64,000 nucleotides of DNA from Emcibacter sp048269205 (lineage in GTDB: Bacteria; Pseudomonadota; Alphaproteobacteria; Sphingomonadales; Emcibacteraceae). Position 1 is the first letter of the stretch, and each line of letters opens with the position of its first letter. Below the pieces are notes generated by a model that was given only the letters and a program-made list of their open reading frames with translations, was not told where the DNA came from and searched no databases. The position numbers were made by a program, and so were the translations under genes. Of this stretch, positions 8,717 to 17,768 are shown piece by piece. Where the stretch lies: positions 1,426,001-1,490,000 of the forward strand of contig NZ_JBLXJC010000001.1 in assembly GCF_048269205.1 (NCBI RefSeq), given 5' to 3'.

Positions 8717-8790
8717 TGGATCCGGGGACTGGATTCGAACCAGTACCGATGGAGTCAGAGTCCATAGTTCTACCATTAAACTACCCCGGA
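8717..8790 (-). tRNA. tRNA-Gln (anticodon CUG)
   Basis: A 74-base cloverleaf on the minus strand. The acceptor stem TCCGGGG pairs with CCCCGGA, the D stem is GTTT/GAAC, the anticodon stem ATGGA/TCCAT holds the loop CTCTGAC with anticodon CTG, and the T arm is ACTGG-TTCGAAT-CCAGT. The U1-A72 first pair fits a glutamine tRNA. The 3' CCA is encoded (8717-8719). It reads CAG codons; a UUG isoacceptor for CAA must lie elsewhere. Confidence 0.95.
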
Positions 8791-8832
8791 TCAGGGGATG
8801 GATAATCAGGCGTTGCCGCCGGATGGAGCCCT

Positions 8833-8860
8833 TATATAAGGATTTTTCCGTCGAGGTCCA
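8833..8860 (-). promoter_or_regulatory. Candidate tRNA-Gln promoter
   Basis: On the minus strand TGGACC (at 8855-8860) and TATATA (at 8833-8838) are 16 bases apart and lie about 43 bases upstream of the mature tRNA 5' end. The -35 match is partial. Confidence 0.45.
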
Positions 8861-8987
8861 GTCTAAAATGTGTATCCGCTTTAATAAAATTGTCTCTTTT
8901 TCACTAGGAAGGGCGGCGAAGGCACTCTATATAAAATAGTATAGATTGTTTTTACAAAGATTTTGGAGGGGCACGGCCCCGACGGAC

Positions 8988-10166
8988 ATGAATAACCAGG
9001 TTAAGATTGATAAAAGTGAAAAGGCTGCGGCCAAATCTGACACGGGTCCGGGAAAAAAACAGGCAAGAAAAGGAAGCAGAAGCAGGTTTTTCAGGAAAAA
9101 GAATACTTCTCCTGCTTTTGGCGCCATTGATCTTGGCACCAACAACTGCCGCCTTCTGGTGGCGCATCCCACAGCGACGGGATTCAAGGTTGTTGATGCC
9201 TTTTCCCGAATTGTCAGACTGGGCGAGGGGCTTTCACAAAGTGGCGAGCTTTCCGAGCAGGCCATAGAGCGTACCCTTGAGGCGCTGCGTGTCTGCGTGG
9301 ATAAAATGGAACGCCGGCAGGTCCGGTTCAGCCGCAATGTGGCCACCCAGGCCTGCAGGGAGGCCAACAACTGTGCCGAATTCATGGAGCGGGTGGAAAA
9401 GGAAATCCGCATCAAGCTGGACATCATTGATCCACAGGAAGAGGCACGGCTTGCGGTCATGGGCTGCAAGGCGCTTCTGGACCAGCGGTTTTCCAATGCC
9501 ATTGTTTTTGATATCGGCGGCGGCAGCACCGAGCTGATCTGGCTCAGAATCGGTGAAAAAGTCGCTCCGGAAATTATCGGCTGGACGTCTGTGCCTTTCG
9601 GTGTGGTCAATCTCTCGGAAAAATACGGCACCAAACACGCGCTCACTGACGGGCAATATCTCGAAATGAAAAACATGGTGAAGGCGGAACTGGAGGCTTT
9701 CGAGGCCGAGCATGACATGCGGCCTCATGTGGAGCAGGGCAAGGTTCAGCTTCTGGGCACATCCGGCACCATCACCACGCTCACCAGCATGCATCTTGAT
9801 CTGGAGCGTTATGACCGCGACCAGGTCGACGGCACCTGGGTGACCAGCGCCCATATGCAGGAATTGTGTCTTGAACTTTCCCGCATGAGCTATGAACAGC
9901 GCGCTGCCCGGGGCGGCATCGGCCTGGACCGGGCGGAGCTGGTCGTAGCGGGTTGTGCCATTCTGGAGGCCATCATGGATCTCTGGCCCATAGAACAGAT
10001 CCGGGTTGCAGACCGGGGAATCCGGGAGGGTGTACTGCTTGACCTGATGGAAAAAAACAGGCCTTCGGGAAAATCCCGCAACAACCGGTCCGGGAACAAG
10101 AAGTTCTTCCGGAAACGGAAGAGGAAACCTGCGCGCACCGGTTCCGGAACGGAGGGCAACAAATGA
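8988..10166 (+). CDS. Exopolyphosphatase / GppA-type phosphatase (Ppx/GppA family)
   Basis: Member of the sugar kinase/Hsp70-like phosphatase family that removes phosphate from polyphosphate or pppGpp. From ATG 8988 it has 392 residues. A basic, low-complexity leader of about 42 residues precedes the first phosphate loop (AIDLGTNNCR, about 46-55); the FDIGGGSTEL second loop and GTSGT motif follow, and another basic tail closes the protein. The frame is also open from a TTG at 8946, but the MNNQ start is preferred. The last codon overlaps rlmE as ATGA, a pairing common in Alphaproteobacteria. The two substrates cannot be separated by sequence. Confidence 0.88.
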   Translation: MNNQVKIDKSEKAAAKSDTGPGKKQARKGSRSRFFRKKNTSPAFGAIDLGTNNCRLLVAHPTATGFKVVDAFSRIVRLGEGLSQSGELSEQAIERTLEALRVCVDKMERRQVRFSRNVATQACREANNCAEFMERVEKEIRIKLDIIDPQEEARLAVMGCKALLDQRFSNAIVFDIGGGSTELIWLRIGEKVAPEIIGWTSVPFGVVNLSEKYGTKHALTDGQYLEMKNMVKAELEAFEAEHDMRPHVEQGKVQLLGTSGTITTLTSMHLDLERYDRDQVDGTWVTSAHMQELCLELSRMSYEQRAARGGIGLDRAELVVAGCAILEAIMDLWPIEQIRVADRGIREGVLLDLMEKNRPSGKSRNNRSGNKKFFRKRKRKPARTGSGTEGNK

Positions 10167-10888
10167 AACGTCCCAAGTTGACCAGAACGGGCAAGCCGAG
10201 AAAGATTTCCGGTCACGGTATCACCAGCGGCAAGAAACAACGGGTGCATACGGCCCGGGGACGCAAGCTGTCGTCCACCCGCTGGCTGCAGCGGCAGTTG
10301 AACGATCCTTACGTCGCGGCCGCAAAGCGGGAAGGCTATCGCTCCCGTGCGGCTTATAAATTGATCGAGCTGGATGAAAAGTTTCATTTCCTGAAAAACG
10401 CCCGCACCATTGTCGACCTTGGTGCGGCGCCCGGTGGCTGGACCCAGGTTGTGGTTAAAAAATGCCAGAAGGACGCCGTGGTGGTCGGTATTGATATTCT
10501 GCCCATGGCGCCGGTAGCGGGGGCCACCATTCTGGAAATGGATTTTCTGTCTGAAAAAGCGGAACAGGAACTGAGCCGGCTGATCGACGGTCAGGCTGAT
10601 CTGGTGCTCAGTGACATGGCGGCGCCGACCACAGGCCACAAGGAGACGGACCATTTGCGGACCATGGCTCTTGTGGAAGCGGCCTACTATTTTGCTGAAG
10701 ACGTTCTGAAGCCGGGCGGCGCCTTTGTCGCCAAGGTTTTTGCCGGCGGTACAAATAATGAACTCCTGGACCGTATCAAGGGTCGCTTTGACAGTATTCG
10801 GCACTATAAACCTCCGGCAAGCAGAACCGGCTCGCCGGAAACCTATCTGGTGGCCATGGGCTTCCGGGGTAGCGCCAGCGAAGAATAA
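10163..10888 (+). CDS. RlmE (RrmJ/FtsJ), 23S rRNA 2'-O-methyltransferase
   Basis: Methylates the ribose of U2552 in the A loop of 23S rRNA, using S-adenosylmethionine, late in large-subunit assembly. The 241 residues are about 30 longer than the E. coli enzyme because of a basic N-terminal extension (residues 1-40). The SAM loop DLGAAPGGW is at 85-93, and the catalytic tetrad K66, D151, K191 and E226 is complete. The start overlaps the preceding phosphatase gene by 4 bases. Confidence 0.95.
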   Translation: MKRPKLTRTGKPRKISGHGITSGKKQRVHTARGRKLSSTRWLQRQLNDPYVAAAKREGYRSRAAYKLIELDEKFHFLKNARTIVDLGAAPGGWTQVVVKKCQKDAVVVGIDILPMAPVAGATILEMDFLSEKAEQELSRLIDGQADLVLSDMAAPTTGHKETDHLRTMALVEAAYYFAEDVLKPGGAFVAKVFAGGTNNELLDRIKGRFDSIRHYKPPASRTGSPETYLVAMGFRGSASEE

Positions 10889-10912
10889 AACGTCAGGGGG
10901 CGCATTTCCCTT

Positions 10913-10941
10913 TTGACCTTTGTATAAATTGCTGATATTTA
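10913..10941 (+). promoter_or_regulatory. Candidate guaB promoter
   Basis: TTGACC (10913-10918) and TATTTA (10936-10941) are separated by 17 bases, about 95 bases before the guaB start. Downstream in the leader lie the palindrome CCAATTGG (10961-10968) and a TTGGCA/TGCCAA inverted repeat (10965-10970 and 10985-10990). Confidence 0.45.
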
Positions 10942-11034
10942 CCCAAGGCCAATACCCGATCCAATTGGCAATGATACATATTCCTGCCAAGAGGGGGTTT
11001 TTTTACAAAAATCTCAGCCAAGTTAGGAATAGGA

Positions 11035-12495
11035 ATGAAAATCCGCGAAGCTCTCACATTTGACGATGTACTTCTTGTCCCGCAGGCCTCTGATGTTCTG
11101 CCGGCCCAAGTCAATGTGCAGACGCAGATGACCCGCAAGATCATCCTGAACATCCCGTTGATCGCTGCGGCGATGGATACAGTGACCGAGGCCCCGATGG
11201 CCATCGCCATGGCCCAGGCCGGCGGTATCGGCATCATCCACAAAAATTACAGCAACGAAGAACAGGCTGAGCAGGTCCGGATGGTCAAGAAATTTGAATC
11301 CGGCATGGTCGTCAATCCCGTGACCATCTATCCGGACAATACCCTTGCCGACACGCTTCAGCTGATGACAGATCACAAGATTTCCGGCGTTCCTGTGGTG
11401 GAGCGCGGCGACGGCAAACTTGTCGGCATCATCACAAACCGTGACGTACGCTTTGCCACCAATATGATGCAGCCGGTGAGCGAGATCATGACCAGGGAAA
11501 ACCTGGTTACGGTCAAGCCGGGTGTCACCATGGATGAGGCCAAGAGCCTGTTGCACAAGAACAGGATTGAAAAAGTTCTGGTGGTGGATGACAATTATCG
11601 CTGTATCGGCCTGATTACGGTAAAGGATATCGAGAAAGCCAAAACCCATCCCAATGCCTGCAAGGACGAGGAAGGCCGCCTCAGGGTCGGTGCCGCCACA
11701 TCAGTGGGGGATGCGGGCTATGAGCGCACGGAAGCCTTGATTGAGGCCGGTGTGGACCTGGTGGTAGTGGATACGGCCCATGGCCATAACAACGGCGTTC
11801 TGGAAGCTGTACAACGGATCAAGAAGGAATATAGCCATATCCAGGTTGTCGGCGGTAACGTGGCCACCGGGGACGGGACAAAGGCCCTGATTGATGCCGG
11901 TGTGGATGCGGTCAAGGTGGGGATCGGACCGGGCTCCATCTGTACCACCCGTGTGGTGGCCGGTGTTGGTGTGCCGCAGTTGACCGCCATCATGGATGCT
12001 GTGGAAGTTGCCCGTAAGGAAGGTGTGCCGATCATTGGTGATGGCGGACTGAAGACTTCCGGTGATATTGCCAAAGCCATTGCTGCAGGGGCCAACACGG
12101 TGATGATCGGATCACTGCTTGCCGGGACCGAGGAATCTCCGGGCGAGGTGTTCCTCTATAAAGGACGCTCTTACAAATCATATCGCGGCATGGGGTCTCT
12201 TGGCGCCATGGCGCGGGGCTCCGCCGACCGATATTTCCAGCAGGAAGTACAGGACAACCTGAAACTGGTGCCGGAAGGTATTGAGGGACAGGTGCCTTAC
12301 AAGGGGCCGGTCGGGGCGATGATTCACCAGCTTGTGGGCGGTCTTCGGGCAGCCATGGGCTATACCGGCAGCTCCACTATCGCGGAGCTGCACAAGCGGG
12401 CACAGTTTGTGAAGATTTCCAATGCAGGCCTTCGCGAAAGCCATGTGCATGACGTGACGATCACGCGGGAATCTCCCAACTATCCGTCACAGTAA
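11035..12495 (+). CDS. IMP dehydrogenase GuaB
   Basis: Oxidises IMP to XMP with NAD+, the committed step of GMP synthesis. The 486-residue chain has the FDDVLLVPQ N-terminus, two CBS domains between about 93 and 205 that sense adenine/guanine nucleotides, and the catalytic loop GPGSICTTR with Cys303. The mobile flap and the YRGMGSLGAM segment are intact. It is followed by an rRNA methyltransferase gene and then guaA, so the two GMP-specific enzymes lie close together. A 146-base leader with inverted repeats suggests regulation. Confidence 0.97.
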   Translation: MKIREALTFDDVLLVPQASDVLPAQVNVQTQMTRKIILNIPLIAAAMDTVTEAPMAIAMAQAGGIGIIHKNYSNEEQAEQVRMVKKFESGMVVNPVTIYPDNTLADTLQLMTDHKISGVPVVERGDGKLVGIITNRDVRFATNMMQPVSEIMTRENLVTVKPGVTMDEAKSLLHKNRIEKVLVVDDNYRCIGLITVKDIEKAKTHPNACKDEEGRLRVGAATSVGDAGYERTEALIEAGVDLVVVDTAHGHNNGVLEAVQRIKKEYSHIQVVGGNVATGDGTKALIDAGVDAVKVGIGPGSICTTRVVAGVGVPQLTAIMDAVEVARKEGVPIIGDGGLKTSGDIAKAIAAGANTVMIGSLLAGTEESPGEVFLYKGRSYKSYRGMGSLGAMARGSADRYFQQEVQDNLKLVPEGIEGQVPYKGPVGAMIHQLVGGLRAAMGYTGSSTIAELHKRAQFVKISNAGLRESHVHDVTITRESPNYPSQ

Positions 12496-12510
12496 AGATC
12501 GCGGGAAAAT

Positions 12511-13800
12511 ATGAAAGACGCAGCAAGAATTCAGTCGGTCATCGAGCTTCTTGACCGGCTGGCGCACAGTTTTTCCGAAGACGGTGCGTCGGCCGACGTA
12601 CTTCTGCGTCAGTATTTCCAGAGCCGCCGATATGCCGGATCGCAGGACCGGCGGGCCGTATCCGGTCTCTATTATCAGATTATCCGCCATTGGGGCGGTC
12701 TGCTCGAAGTCTGTGGCGGGTTTTCATCCCGCAAAATGACCCTGGCTGGACTCCTGTATATTCAAAAGGCCGAAACTAATCATATTCGGGAGCTTTTCTC
12801 GGGTCAGACACACGGCCCGGAAGTACTTTCAGAAGAGGAAGAAGGTTTTCTGGAGAAAATTTCAGGCCAGAATTTTTCCGACGTGCTTTACCCGGAATGG
12901 ATGGATGCGGGCCTGCAAGCGCGGTTTGGTGAGAACCTGAATAAGGCCATGCAGGCGTTCAATAAGCGGGCGCCAATGGGGCTTCGGGTTAATTCTCTTA
13001 AATCAAGCAGGGAAAAAGTCCGCAAGGCTTTTATAGACCTCGACATTGATGTTCGTGATGGCCGCTGGGCCGAAAGCGCTGTGATTATTGATAATCCCTT
13101 ACAGATTCGTGATTTGCCGCTTTATAGGGACGGGCACGTGGAAATCCAGGACGAGGCGGCGCAGCTTGCCATGGAACTTGCCGACATTCAGCCCGGGCAG
13201 CAGGTCATGGACTATTGTGCCGGGGCAGGGGGCAAAACTCTGGCGGCGGCGGCTTTCATGCAGAACAAGGGCCAGATTTACGCTCTGGATGTGAACAAGT
13301 CGCGGCTGAACGAGCTGAAACCCCGGGCCAAACGGGCTGGCGCCCATGTGATCCAGACCCTGCTTCTGGGACATCGTGCAGCCAAACGCGAAAAACAGCT
13401 GGAACAACATATCGGTAAAATCGACAGGCTTTTGCTGGATGTGCCCTGTAGCGGTTCCGGCACCTGGCGGCGCAATCCGGAAAGCAAATGGCGGCTCACA
13501 CCGGAAAAGCTGGAAGAGTATGTAAACCTGCAGAAAGAGCTTCTTGCCGAAGCCTGGCACTATGTGAAGCCGGGCGGCAGACTTGTTTATATGACCTGTT
13601 CCGTCTTTGGACAGGAAAACGAGCAGCAAATTGACGACTTCCTGGCGTCAATACCGGAAGCCGGCTTATTGAATTATAAGGATTTTATTCGGGGAGAGAG
13701 CCCGCAAAGCCTGTCCGTTCTGGACGGCGCCCTGCAGCTTTCACCCCATGAACATAACTGCGACGGTTTCTTTGTCGCACTACTGGAGAAGAAGGTTTGA
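12511..13800 (+). CDS. RsmB/NOP-family RNA cytosine-5 methyltransferase
   Basis: Class I SAM-dependent methyltransferase that makes 5-methylcytosine in RNA, most likely 16S rRNA as for RsmB. The 429 residues hold an N-terminal NusB-like region, the SAM loop MDYCAGAGGKT, and the two cysteines of the family: Cys313 in DVPCSGSGTW and Cys363 in MTCSVF. The target base is inferred from the family. It starts 15 bases after guaB and lies between guaB and guaA in the same direction, so it is probably cotranscribed with them. Confidence 0.9.
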   Translation: MKDAARIQSVIELLDRLAHSFSEDGASADVLLRQYFQSRRYAGSQDRRAVSGLYYQIIRHWGGLLEVCGGFSSRKMTLAGLLYIQKAETNHIRELFSGQTHGPEVLSEEEEGFLEKISGQNFSDVLYPEWMDAGLQARFGENLNKAMQAFNKRAPMGLRVNSLKSSREKVRKAFIDLDIDVRDGRWAESAVIIDNPLQIRDLPLYRDGHVEIQDEAAQLAMELADIQPGQQVMDYCAGAGGKTLAAAAFMQNKGQIYALDVNKSRLNELKPRAKRAGAHVIQTLLLGHRAAKREKQLEQHIGKIDRLLLDVPCSGSGTWRRNPESKWRLTPEKLEEYVNLQKELLAEAWHYVKPGGRLVYMTCSVFGQENEQQIDDFLASIPEAGLLNYKDFIRGESPQSLSVLDGALQLSPHEHNCDGFFVALLEKKV

Positions 13801-13851
13801 GAGCCGTCTAATCGGCTGGACAAGCCATGGTACAAAGGGTATTTTTCGTTC

Positions 13852-15399
13852 ATGACAGACCGTATTCTTATCATTGATTTTGGCTCCCAGGTTACCCAGC
13901 TTATTGCGCGCCGGGTCAGGGAAAGTGGCGTTTATTCCGAGATCGTTCCCTTTAACAAGGCGGACGAGGTTCTGGAAACATTTGATCCGGCCGGTATTAT
14001 CCTGTCAGGCGGGCCAAACAGCGTCACCGGCATCGATACGCCCCGCGCCCCGGAAAAGGTCTTTACCATGGGCCTGCCGATCCTCGGCATCTGTTACGGC
14101 GAGCAAACCATGTGCGAGCAGCTCGGCGGCAAGGTGGAAAGCTCGGACGAGCGTGAATTCGGCCGCGCTTTTCTGGATGTGACTGACAGTTGTGGACTGT
14201 TTGACGGCATCTGGAACAAGGGTGAAAAACACCAGGTCTGGATGAGCCACGGTGACCGGGTTGTCGCTCTGCCAGAAGGGTTCCATGTAGTCGGTGTGAG
14301 TGACAATGCGCCCTATGCCGCCATTGCCAACGAAGAAAAACGTTTTTATGCGGTGCAGTTCCATCCCGAAGTGGTGCACACACCGGACGGGGCCAAACTG
14401 CTGTCCAATTTTGTCCATAATATTTGCGGCTGTGCGGGCGACTGGACCATGGCGTCATTCAAGGAAACCGCCATTGCGGCAGTCCGAGAACAAGTGGGGT
14501 CAGGCCGGGTGATTTGCGGTCTTTCAGGCGGGGTCGATAGCTCCGTTGTGGCCGTACTTCTTCACGAAGCCATTGGCGATCAGTTGACCTGTGTTTTTGT
14601 CGACCATGGCCTTATGCGCGCCAATGAAGCGGAGGAAGTGGTGACCCTGTTCCGGGATCACTATAACATTCATCTGGTGCACAAGGATGCCAGCGACATG
14701 TTCCTTGGCAAACTGGACGGGGTCAATGACCCGGAAAAGAAACGCAAGATCATCGGCGGCCTGTTCATTGATGTGTTTGAGGAAGAGGCGAAAAAAGTTG
14801 GCGGCGCTGACTTTCTGGCCCAGGGCACACTCTATCCCGATGTAATCGAGAGTGTTTCCTTCACCGGCGGTCCCAGTGTGACCATCAAATCGCACCATAA
14901 TGTGGGTGGTCTGCCGGAACGTATGAACATGGCGCTGGTGGAGCCGTTACGCGAACTGTTTAAGGATGAGGTCAGGGCGCTTGGCCGTGAACTCGGCCTG
15001 CCGGACAGTTTTATTGGCCGTCATCCGTTCCCGGGACCGGGCCTTGCCATTCGCATTCCTGGAGACATCACCCAGGAAAAATGCGATATCCTGCGCAAGG
15101 CGGACAGCATTTATCTTCAGGAGATCCGCAACGCCGGGCTATATGATGCCATCTGGCAGGCCTTTGCGGTACTTCTTCCTGTGCGCACCGTGGGCGTAAT
15201 GGGCGACGAACGGACCTACGAATATGTCTGTGCCTTGCGTGCTGTGACCTCCACCGACGGCATGACGGCGGATTATTATCATTTCGACCATGAGTTCCTG
15301 TCCCGGGTGTCGACCCGGATTATCAACGAGGTGCGTGGCATCAACCGGGTCGTTTACGACATCACTTCCAAACCCCCGGGAACCATTGAGTGGGAATAA
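13852..15399 (+). CDS. GMP synthase (glutamine-hydrolysing) GuaA
   Basis: Aminates XMP to GMP using glutamine and ATP. It has 515 residues: an N-terminal class I amidotransferase domain with Cys81 (GICYGEQ) and the HPEV histidine, the ATP pyrophosphatase domain with the SGGVDSS loop (about 224-230), and the C-terminal dimerisation domain ending KPPGTIEWE. It completes the guanine branch started by GuaB upstream. The stop overlaps the next gene by one base (TAATG). Confidence 0.97.
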   Translation: MTDRILIIDFGSQVTQLIARRVRESGVYSEIVPFNKADEVLETFDPAGIILSGGPNSVTGIDTPRAPEKVFTMGLPILGICYGEQTMCEQLGGKVESSDEREFGRAFLDVTDSCGLFDGIWNKGEKHQVWMSHGDRVVALPEGFHVVGVSDNAPYAAIANEEKRFYAVQFHPEVVHTPDGAKLLSNFVHNICGCAGDWTMASFKETAIAAVREQVGSGRVICGLSGGVDSSVVAVLLHEAIGDQLTCVFVDHGLMRANEAEEVVTLFRDHYNIHLVHKDASDMFLGKLDGVNDPEKKRKIIGGLFIDVFEEEAKKVGGADFLAQGTLYPDVIESVSFTGGPSVTIKSHHNVGGLPERMNMALVEPLRELFKDEVRALGRELGLPDSFIGRHPFPGPGLAIRIPGDITQEKCDILRKADSIYLQEIRNAGLYDAIWQAFAVLLPVRTVGVMGDERTYEYVCALRAVTSTDGMTADYYHFDHEFLSRVSTRIINEVRGINRVVYDITSKPPGTIEWE

Positions 15400-16136
15400 T
15401 GATTGGTGAGAACAGGAAGCTGGGGGAGACTGTCGAGAACTGGTCACCCCCTCCTGAACCGTCCAGTGATATGAGACTGGAGGGAGAATATGTCTCTCTT
15501 CAGCCACTTTCAGCCGAAGTTCATGGAGAGGACCTCTTTGAAGCGAATGCGCTGGATGCAGACGGCGCGATCTGGGATTACCTGGCCTATGGGCCATTTG
15601 CCTCTTTAGATGACTATTTAGAGTGGGTGAAATCCATGGAAGGGAAGCCAGATCCCTGTTTCCTCGCCATCCAGAGAAAAGATAGCGGCGAGTTCTGTGG
15701 CGTGGCAAGCTTCATGCGCATTACACCAAAGGCCGGTACCATGGAAGTGGGACATCTGTGTTTTTCTCCGAAGCTACAAAAAAATATCGCCGCGACGGAA
15801 GCCATGTATCTGATGATGAAATGGGCGTTCGAGGCCGGCTACCGGCGTTATGAATGGAAATGCAACGCCCTTAACCTGGCGTCGCGCCGGGCGGCACAGC
15901 GGCTTGGTTTTTCCTATGAAGGCATATTCCGCCAGGCACTGGTAACCAAGGGGCGGAACCGGGATACAGCCTGGTTTGCCGCCATCGACAAGGAATGGCC
16001 GGAGCTGGAAAAGGCTTTTCAGACCTATCTGGATCCAGGAAACTTTGACCAGGATGGCCTGCAAATTAAATCGCTTTCTTCTCTCACCCGGAAGCTTCTT
16101 TTTAAAACAGATCCGGACCTGGACGGACCTGAATAA
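15399..16136 (+). CDS. GNAT-family N-acetyltransferase (RimJ/RimL type)
   Basis: Acetyl-CoA-dependent transferase of unknown substrate. From ATG 15399 it has 245 residues: a 25-residue leader, the GNAT fold (MRLEGEYVSLQPL... through EVGHLCFSPKLQ and ALNLASRRAAQRLGF, the last two matching the acetyl-CoA and C-terminal motifs of the RimJ/RimL-like group), then an extra 60-residue tail ending in charged residues. Translation is probably coupled to guaA through the TAATG overlap; a GTG at 15390 is a weaker alternative start. The link to guaA is positional only. Confidence 0.85.
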   Translation: MIGENRKLGETVENWSPPPEPSSDMRLEGEYVSLQPLSAEVHGEDLFEANALDADGAIWDYLAYGPFASLDDYLEWVKSMEGKPDPCFLAIQRKDSGEFCGVASFMRITPKAGTMEVGHLCFSPKLQKNIAATEAMYLMMKWAFEAGYRRYEWKCNALNLASRRAAQRLGFSYEGIFRQALVTKGRNRDTAWFAAIDKEWPELEKAFQTYLDPGNFDQDGLQIKSLSSLTRKLLFKTDPDLDGPE

Positions 16137-16238
16137 TCTTTTGTGCACTTGCTCAAAGGATGCTAGAAACAATCTGCTCGGAGTTTCAAGTGAAGAATTT
16201 CCCGGGCGGAATTTTCCGTATGCAAGCAGGGTAGAGAA

Positions 16239-16760
16239 ATGTCCGGTGCAAGCACAGCAACCCCCTATCAGTTCAGAATTCTGCAGGTCGATGATGTCAC
16301 CGAAGACTATGTTAAATGGTTTTCCGATGTCGATATTGTCCGCTATTCCGATAACCAGTACAGGACTTTTTCGTTGGTCGGTCAAAAGGAATATGTGAAG
16401 TCCTGTCTGGATAATCCTGACATGGATCTCTATGGAATTTTTGACAACGGACGACACATCGGAAATATTACGCTCTCAGGTTTCAACAGCCCCCATAATC
16501 GCGCAGAGATAACCTATGTGGTGGGGGCAAAAGACTACTGGGGAAAAGGTGTTGCCGCTTGGGCAATCTCCGAAATTGTCAAACTGGCAAAGCAGCATTA
16601 TAAACTTCATAGACTGTATGCTGGCTGTGCGGAGCCTAATACCGGCAGCAGGAAAGTTTTGGAAAAGAACGGTTTTCAGTTAGAGGGTAAACGGATAAAC
16701 CATCTTTTCTATAATGGTGAATGGATGAACCAGTTGGATTTCGGGCTTAACCTGTCTTAG
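16239..16760 (+). CDS. GNAT-family N-acetyltransferase (RimJ/RimL type)
   Basis: A second, shorter (173-residue) acetyltransferase. The fold elements are visible: the beta4 strand RAEITYVVG, the acetyl-CoA loop KDYWGKGVA (about 100-108) and the NTGSRKVLEKNGFQLEG motif. It resembles enzymes acting on protein N-termini, antibiotics or nucleotide-sugar amines, and no substrate can be assigned. It is separated from the previous GNAT gene by about 100 bases and is not a close copy of it, so simple tandem duplication is unlikely. Confidence 0.83.
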   Translation: MSGASTATPYQFRILQVDDVTEDYVKWFSDVDIVRYSDNQYRTFSLVGQKEYVKSCLDNPDMDLYGIFDNGRHIGNITLSGFNSPHNRAEITYVVGAKDYWGKGVAAWAISEIVKLAKQHYKLHRLYAGCAEPNTGSRKVLEKNGFQLEGKRINHLFYNGEWMNQLDFGLNLS

Positions 16761-16822
16761 CCTTTCTCGAAGAGCATTCCCAAAGCGCTCCGGGTAAAAA
16801 CATAACAGAGGGATACGAGATC

Positions 16823-17647
16823 ATGTATGCAGATCACAAGGCACGACGCAAAACCGTAAGAGACATTGCGAAGCTGAAAGGGGAGCGTCCTATCGTCTCC
16901 CTGACCGCCTACACCGCGCCCATGGCCAACTGGCTGGATGATCATGTGGATTTTTTGCTTGTTGGTGATTCTCTGGATATGGTGCTTTACGGCTTCGAGA
17001 GTACCACCGGCATGACCCTGGATATTATGATCGAACATACCAAGGCGGTCATGCGCGGATCGCAGAAAGCCATGGTGATTATTGACTTGCCCTTCGGTAC
17101 CTATGAAGAAAGCCCTGAAGTGGCTTTTCATAATGCAGCGCAGGCGGTCAAGAATTCCGGCTGTGCCGCGGTCAAGCTTGAAGGCGGTGTGGAGATGGCA
17201 GAGACCATCAGATATCTGACGGATCGTAAGGTGGCGGTGCTGGCGCATATCGGGCTGAAACCCCAGGCCGTGAATGTGATGGGCGGCTATGTGGCCCAGG
17301 GACGGACGGAAGACAGCTGGGGACCGATTCTGGAAGATGCCCGGGCCGTACAGGAGGCTGGCGCCTTCGCCGTTGTTCTGGAAGGGGTCACAGAACCCCT
17401 TGCGCAGAAAATTACAGAAGAACTGGATATTCCGACTATTGGTATCGGGGCCGGTAAATATTGTGACGGCCAGATCCTGGTCACCGAAGATATGCTCGGC
17501 CTGTTTCCCGGCAATCCCAAGTTCGTCAAACGTTATGCGGAAATGGGCAAAATGATCGATGAAGCCATCCAGCAGTATGCGGAGGAAGTGAAAAGCCGCG
17601 CATTTCCGGGCACTGAACACACCTATGCCATGAAAACAGAGAAATAG
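16823..17647 (+). CDS. Ketopantoate hydroxymethyltransferase PanB
   Basis: Adds a hydroxymethyl group from methylene-tetrahydrofolate to ketoisovalerate, the first step of pantothenate and coenzyme A synthesis. The 274-residue TIM barrel has the VGDSLDMVLYG and KLEGG segments and the metal-binding residues of the family, plus AHIGLKPQ. panC and panD are not adjacent. The ribosome site AGAGGGA sits 8-14 bases before ATG 16823. Confidence 0.96.
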   Translation: MYADHKARRKTVRDIAKLKGERPIVSLTAYTAPMANWLDDHVDFLLVGDSLDMVLYGFESTTGMTLDIMIEHTKAVMRGSQKAMVIIDLPFGTYEESPEVAFHNAAQAVKNSGCAAVKLEGGVEMAETIRYLTDRKVAVLAHIGLKPQAVNVMGGYVAQGRTEDSWGPILEDARAVQEAGAFAVVLEGVTEPLAQKITEELDIPTIGIGAGKYCDGQILVTEDMLGLFPGNPKFVKRYAEMGKMIDEAIQQYAEEVKSRAFPGTEHTYAMKTEK

Positions 17648-17768
17648 GCCTCAATATTGCCAGTTTTTTCCCGGAGGCTCTATTGCGCGTTGCCTTATGG
17701 GAAAAGGCGGGCTATCTTGTCCGCTGATCAAATATCTGGGCCAGAGAAAGTAATACAGGAGAGCCTGA

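Noticed and set aside
8543..8776. A short minus-strand frame crossing the tRNA
   Set aside because: It translates part of the tRNA-Gln gene and the symporter end; tRNA structure explains the sequence.
9890..10990. A 366-codon frame on the minus strand
   Set aside because: It is antisense to the phosphatase and rlmE genes and has no recognisable domain or ribosome site.
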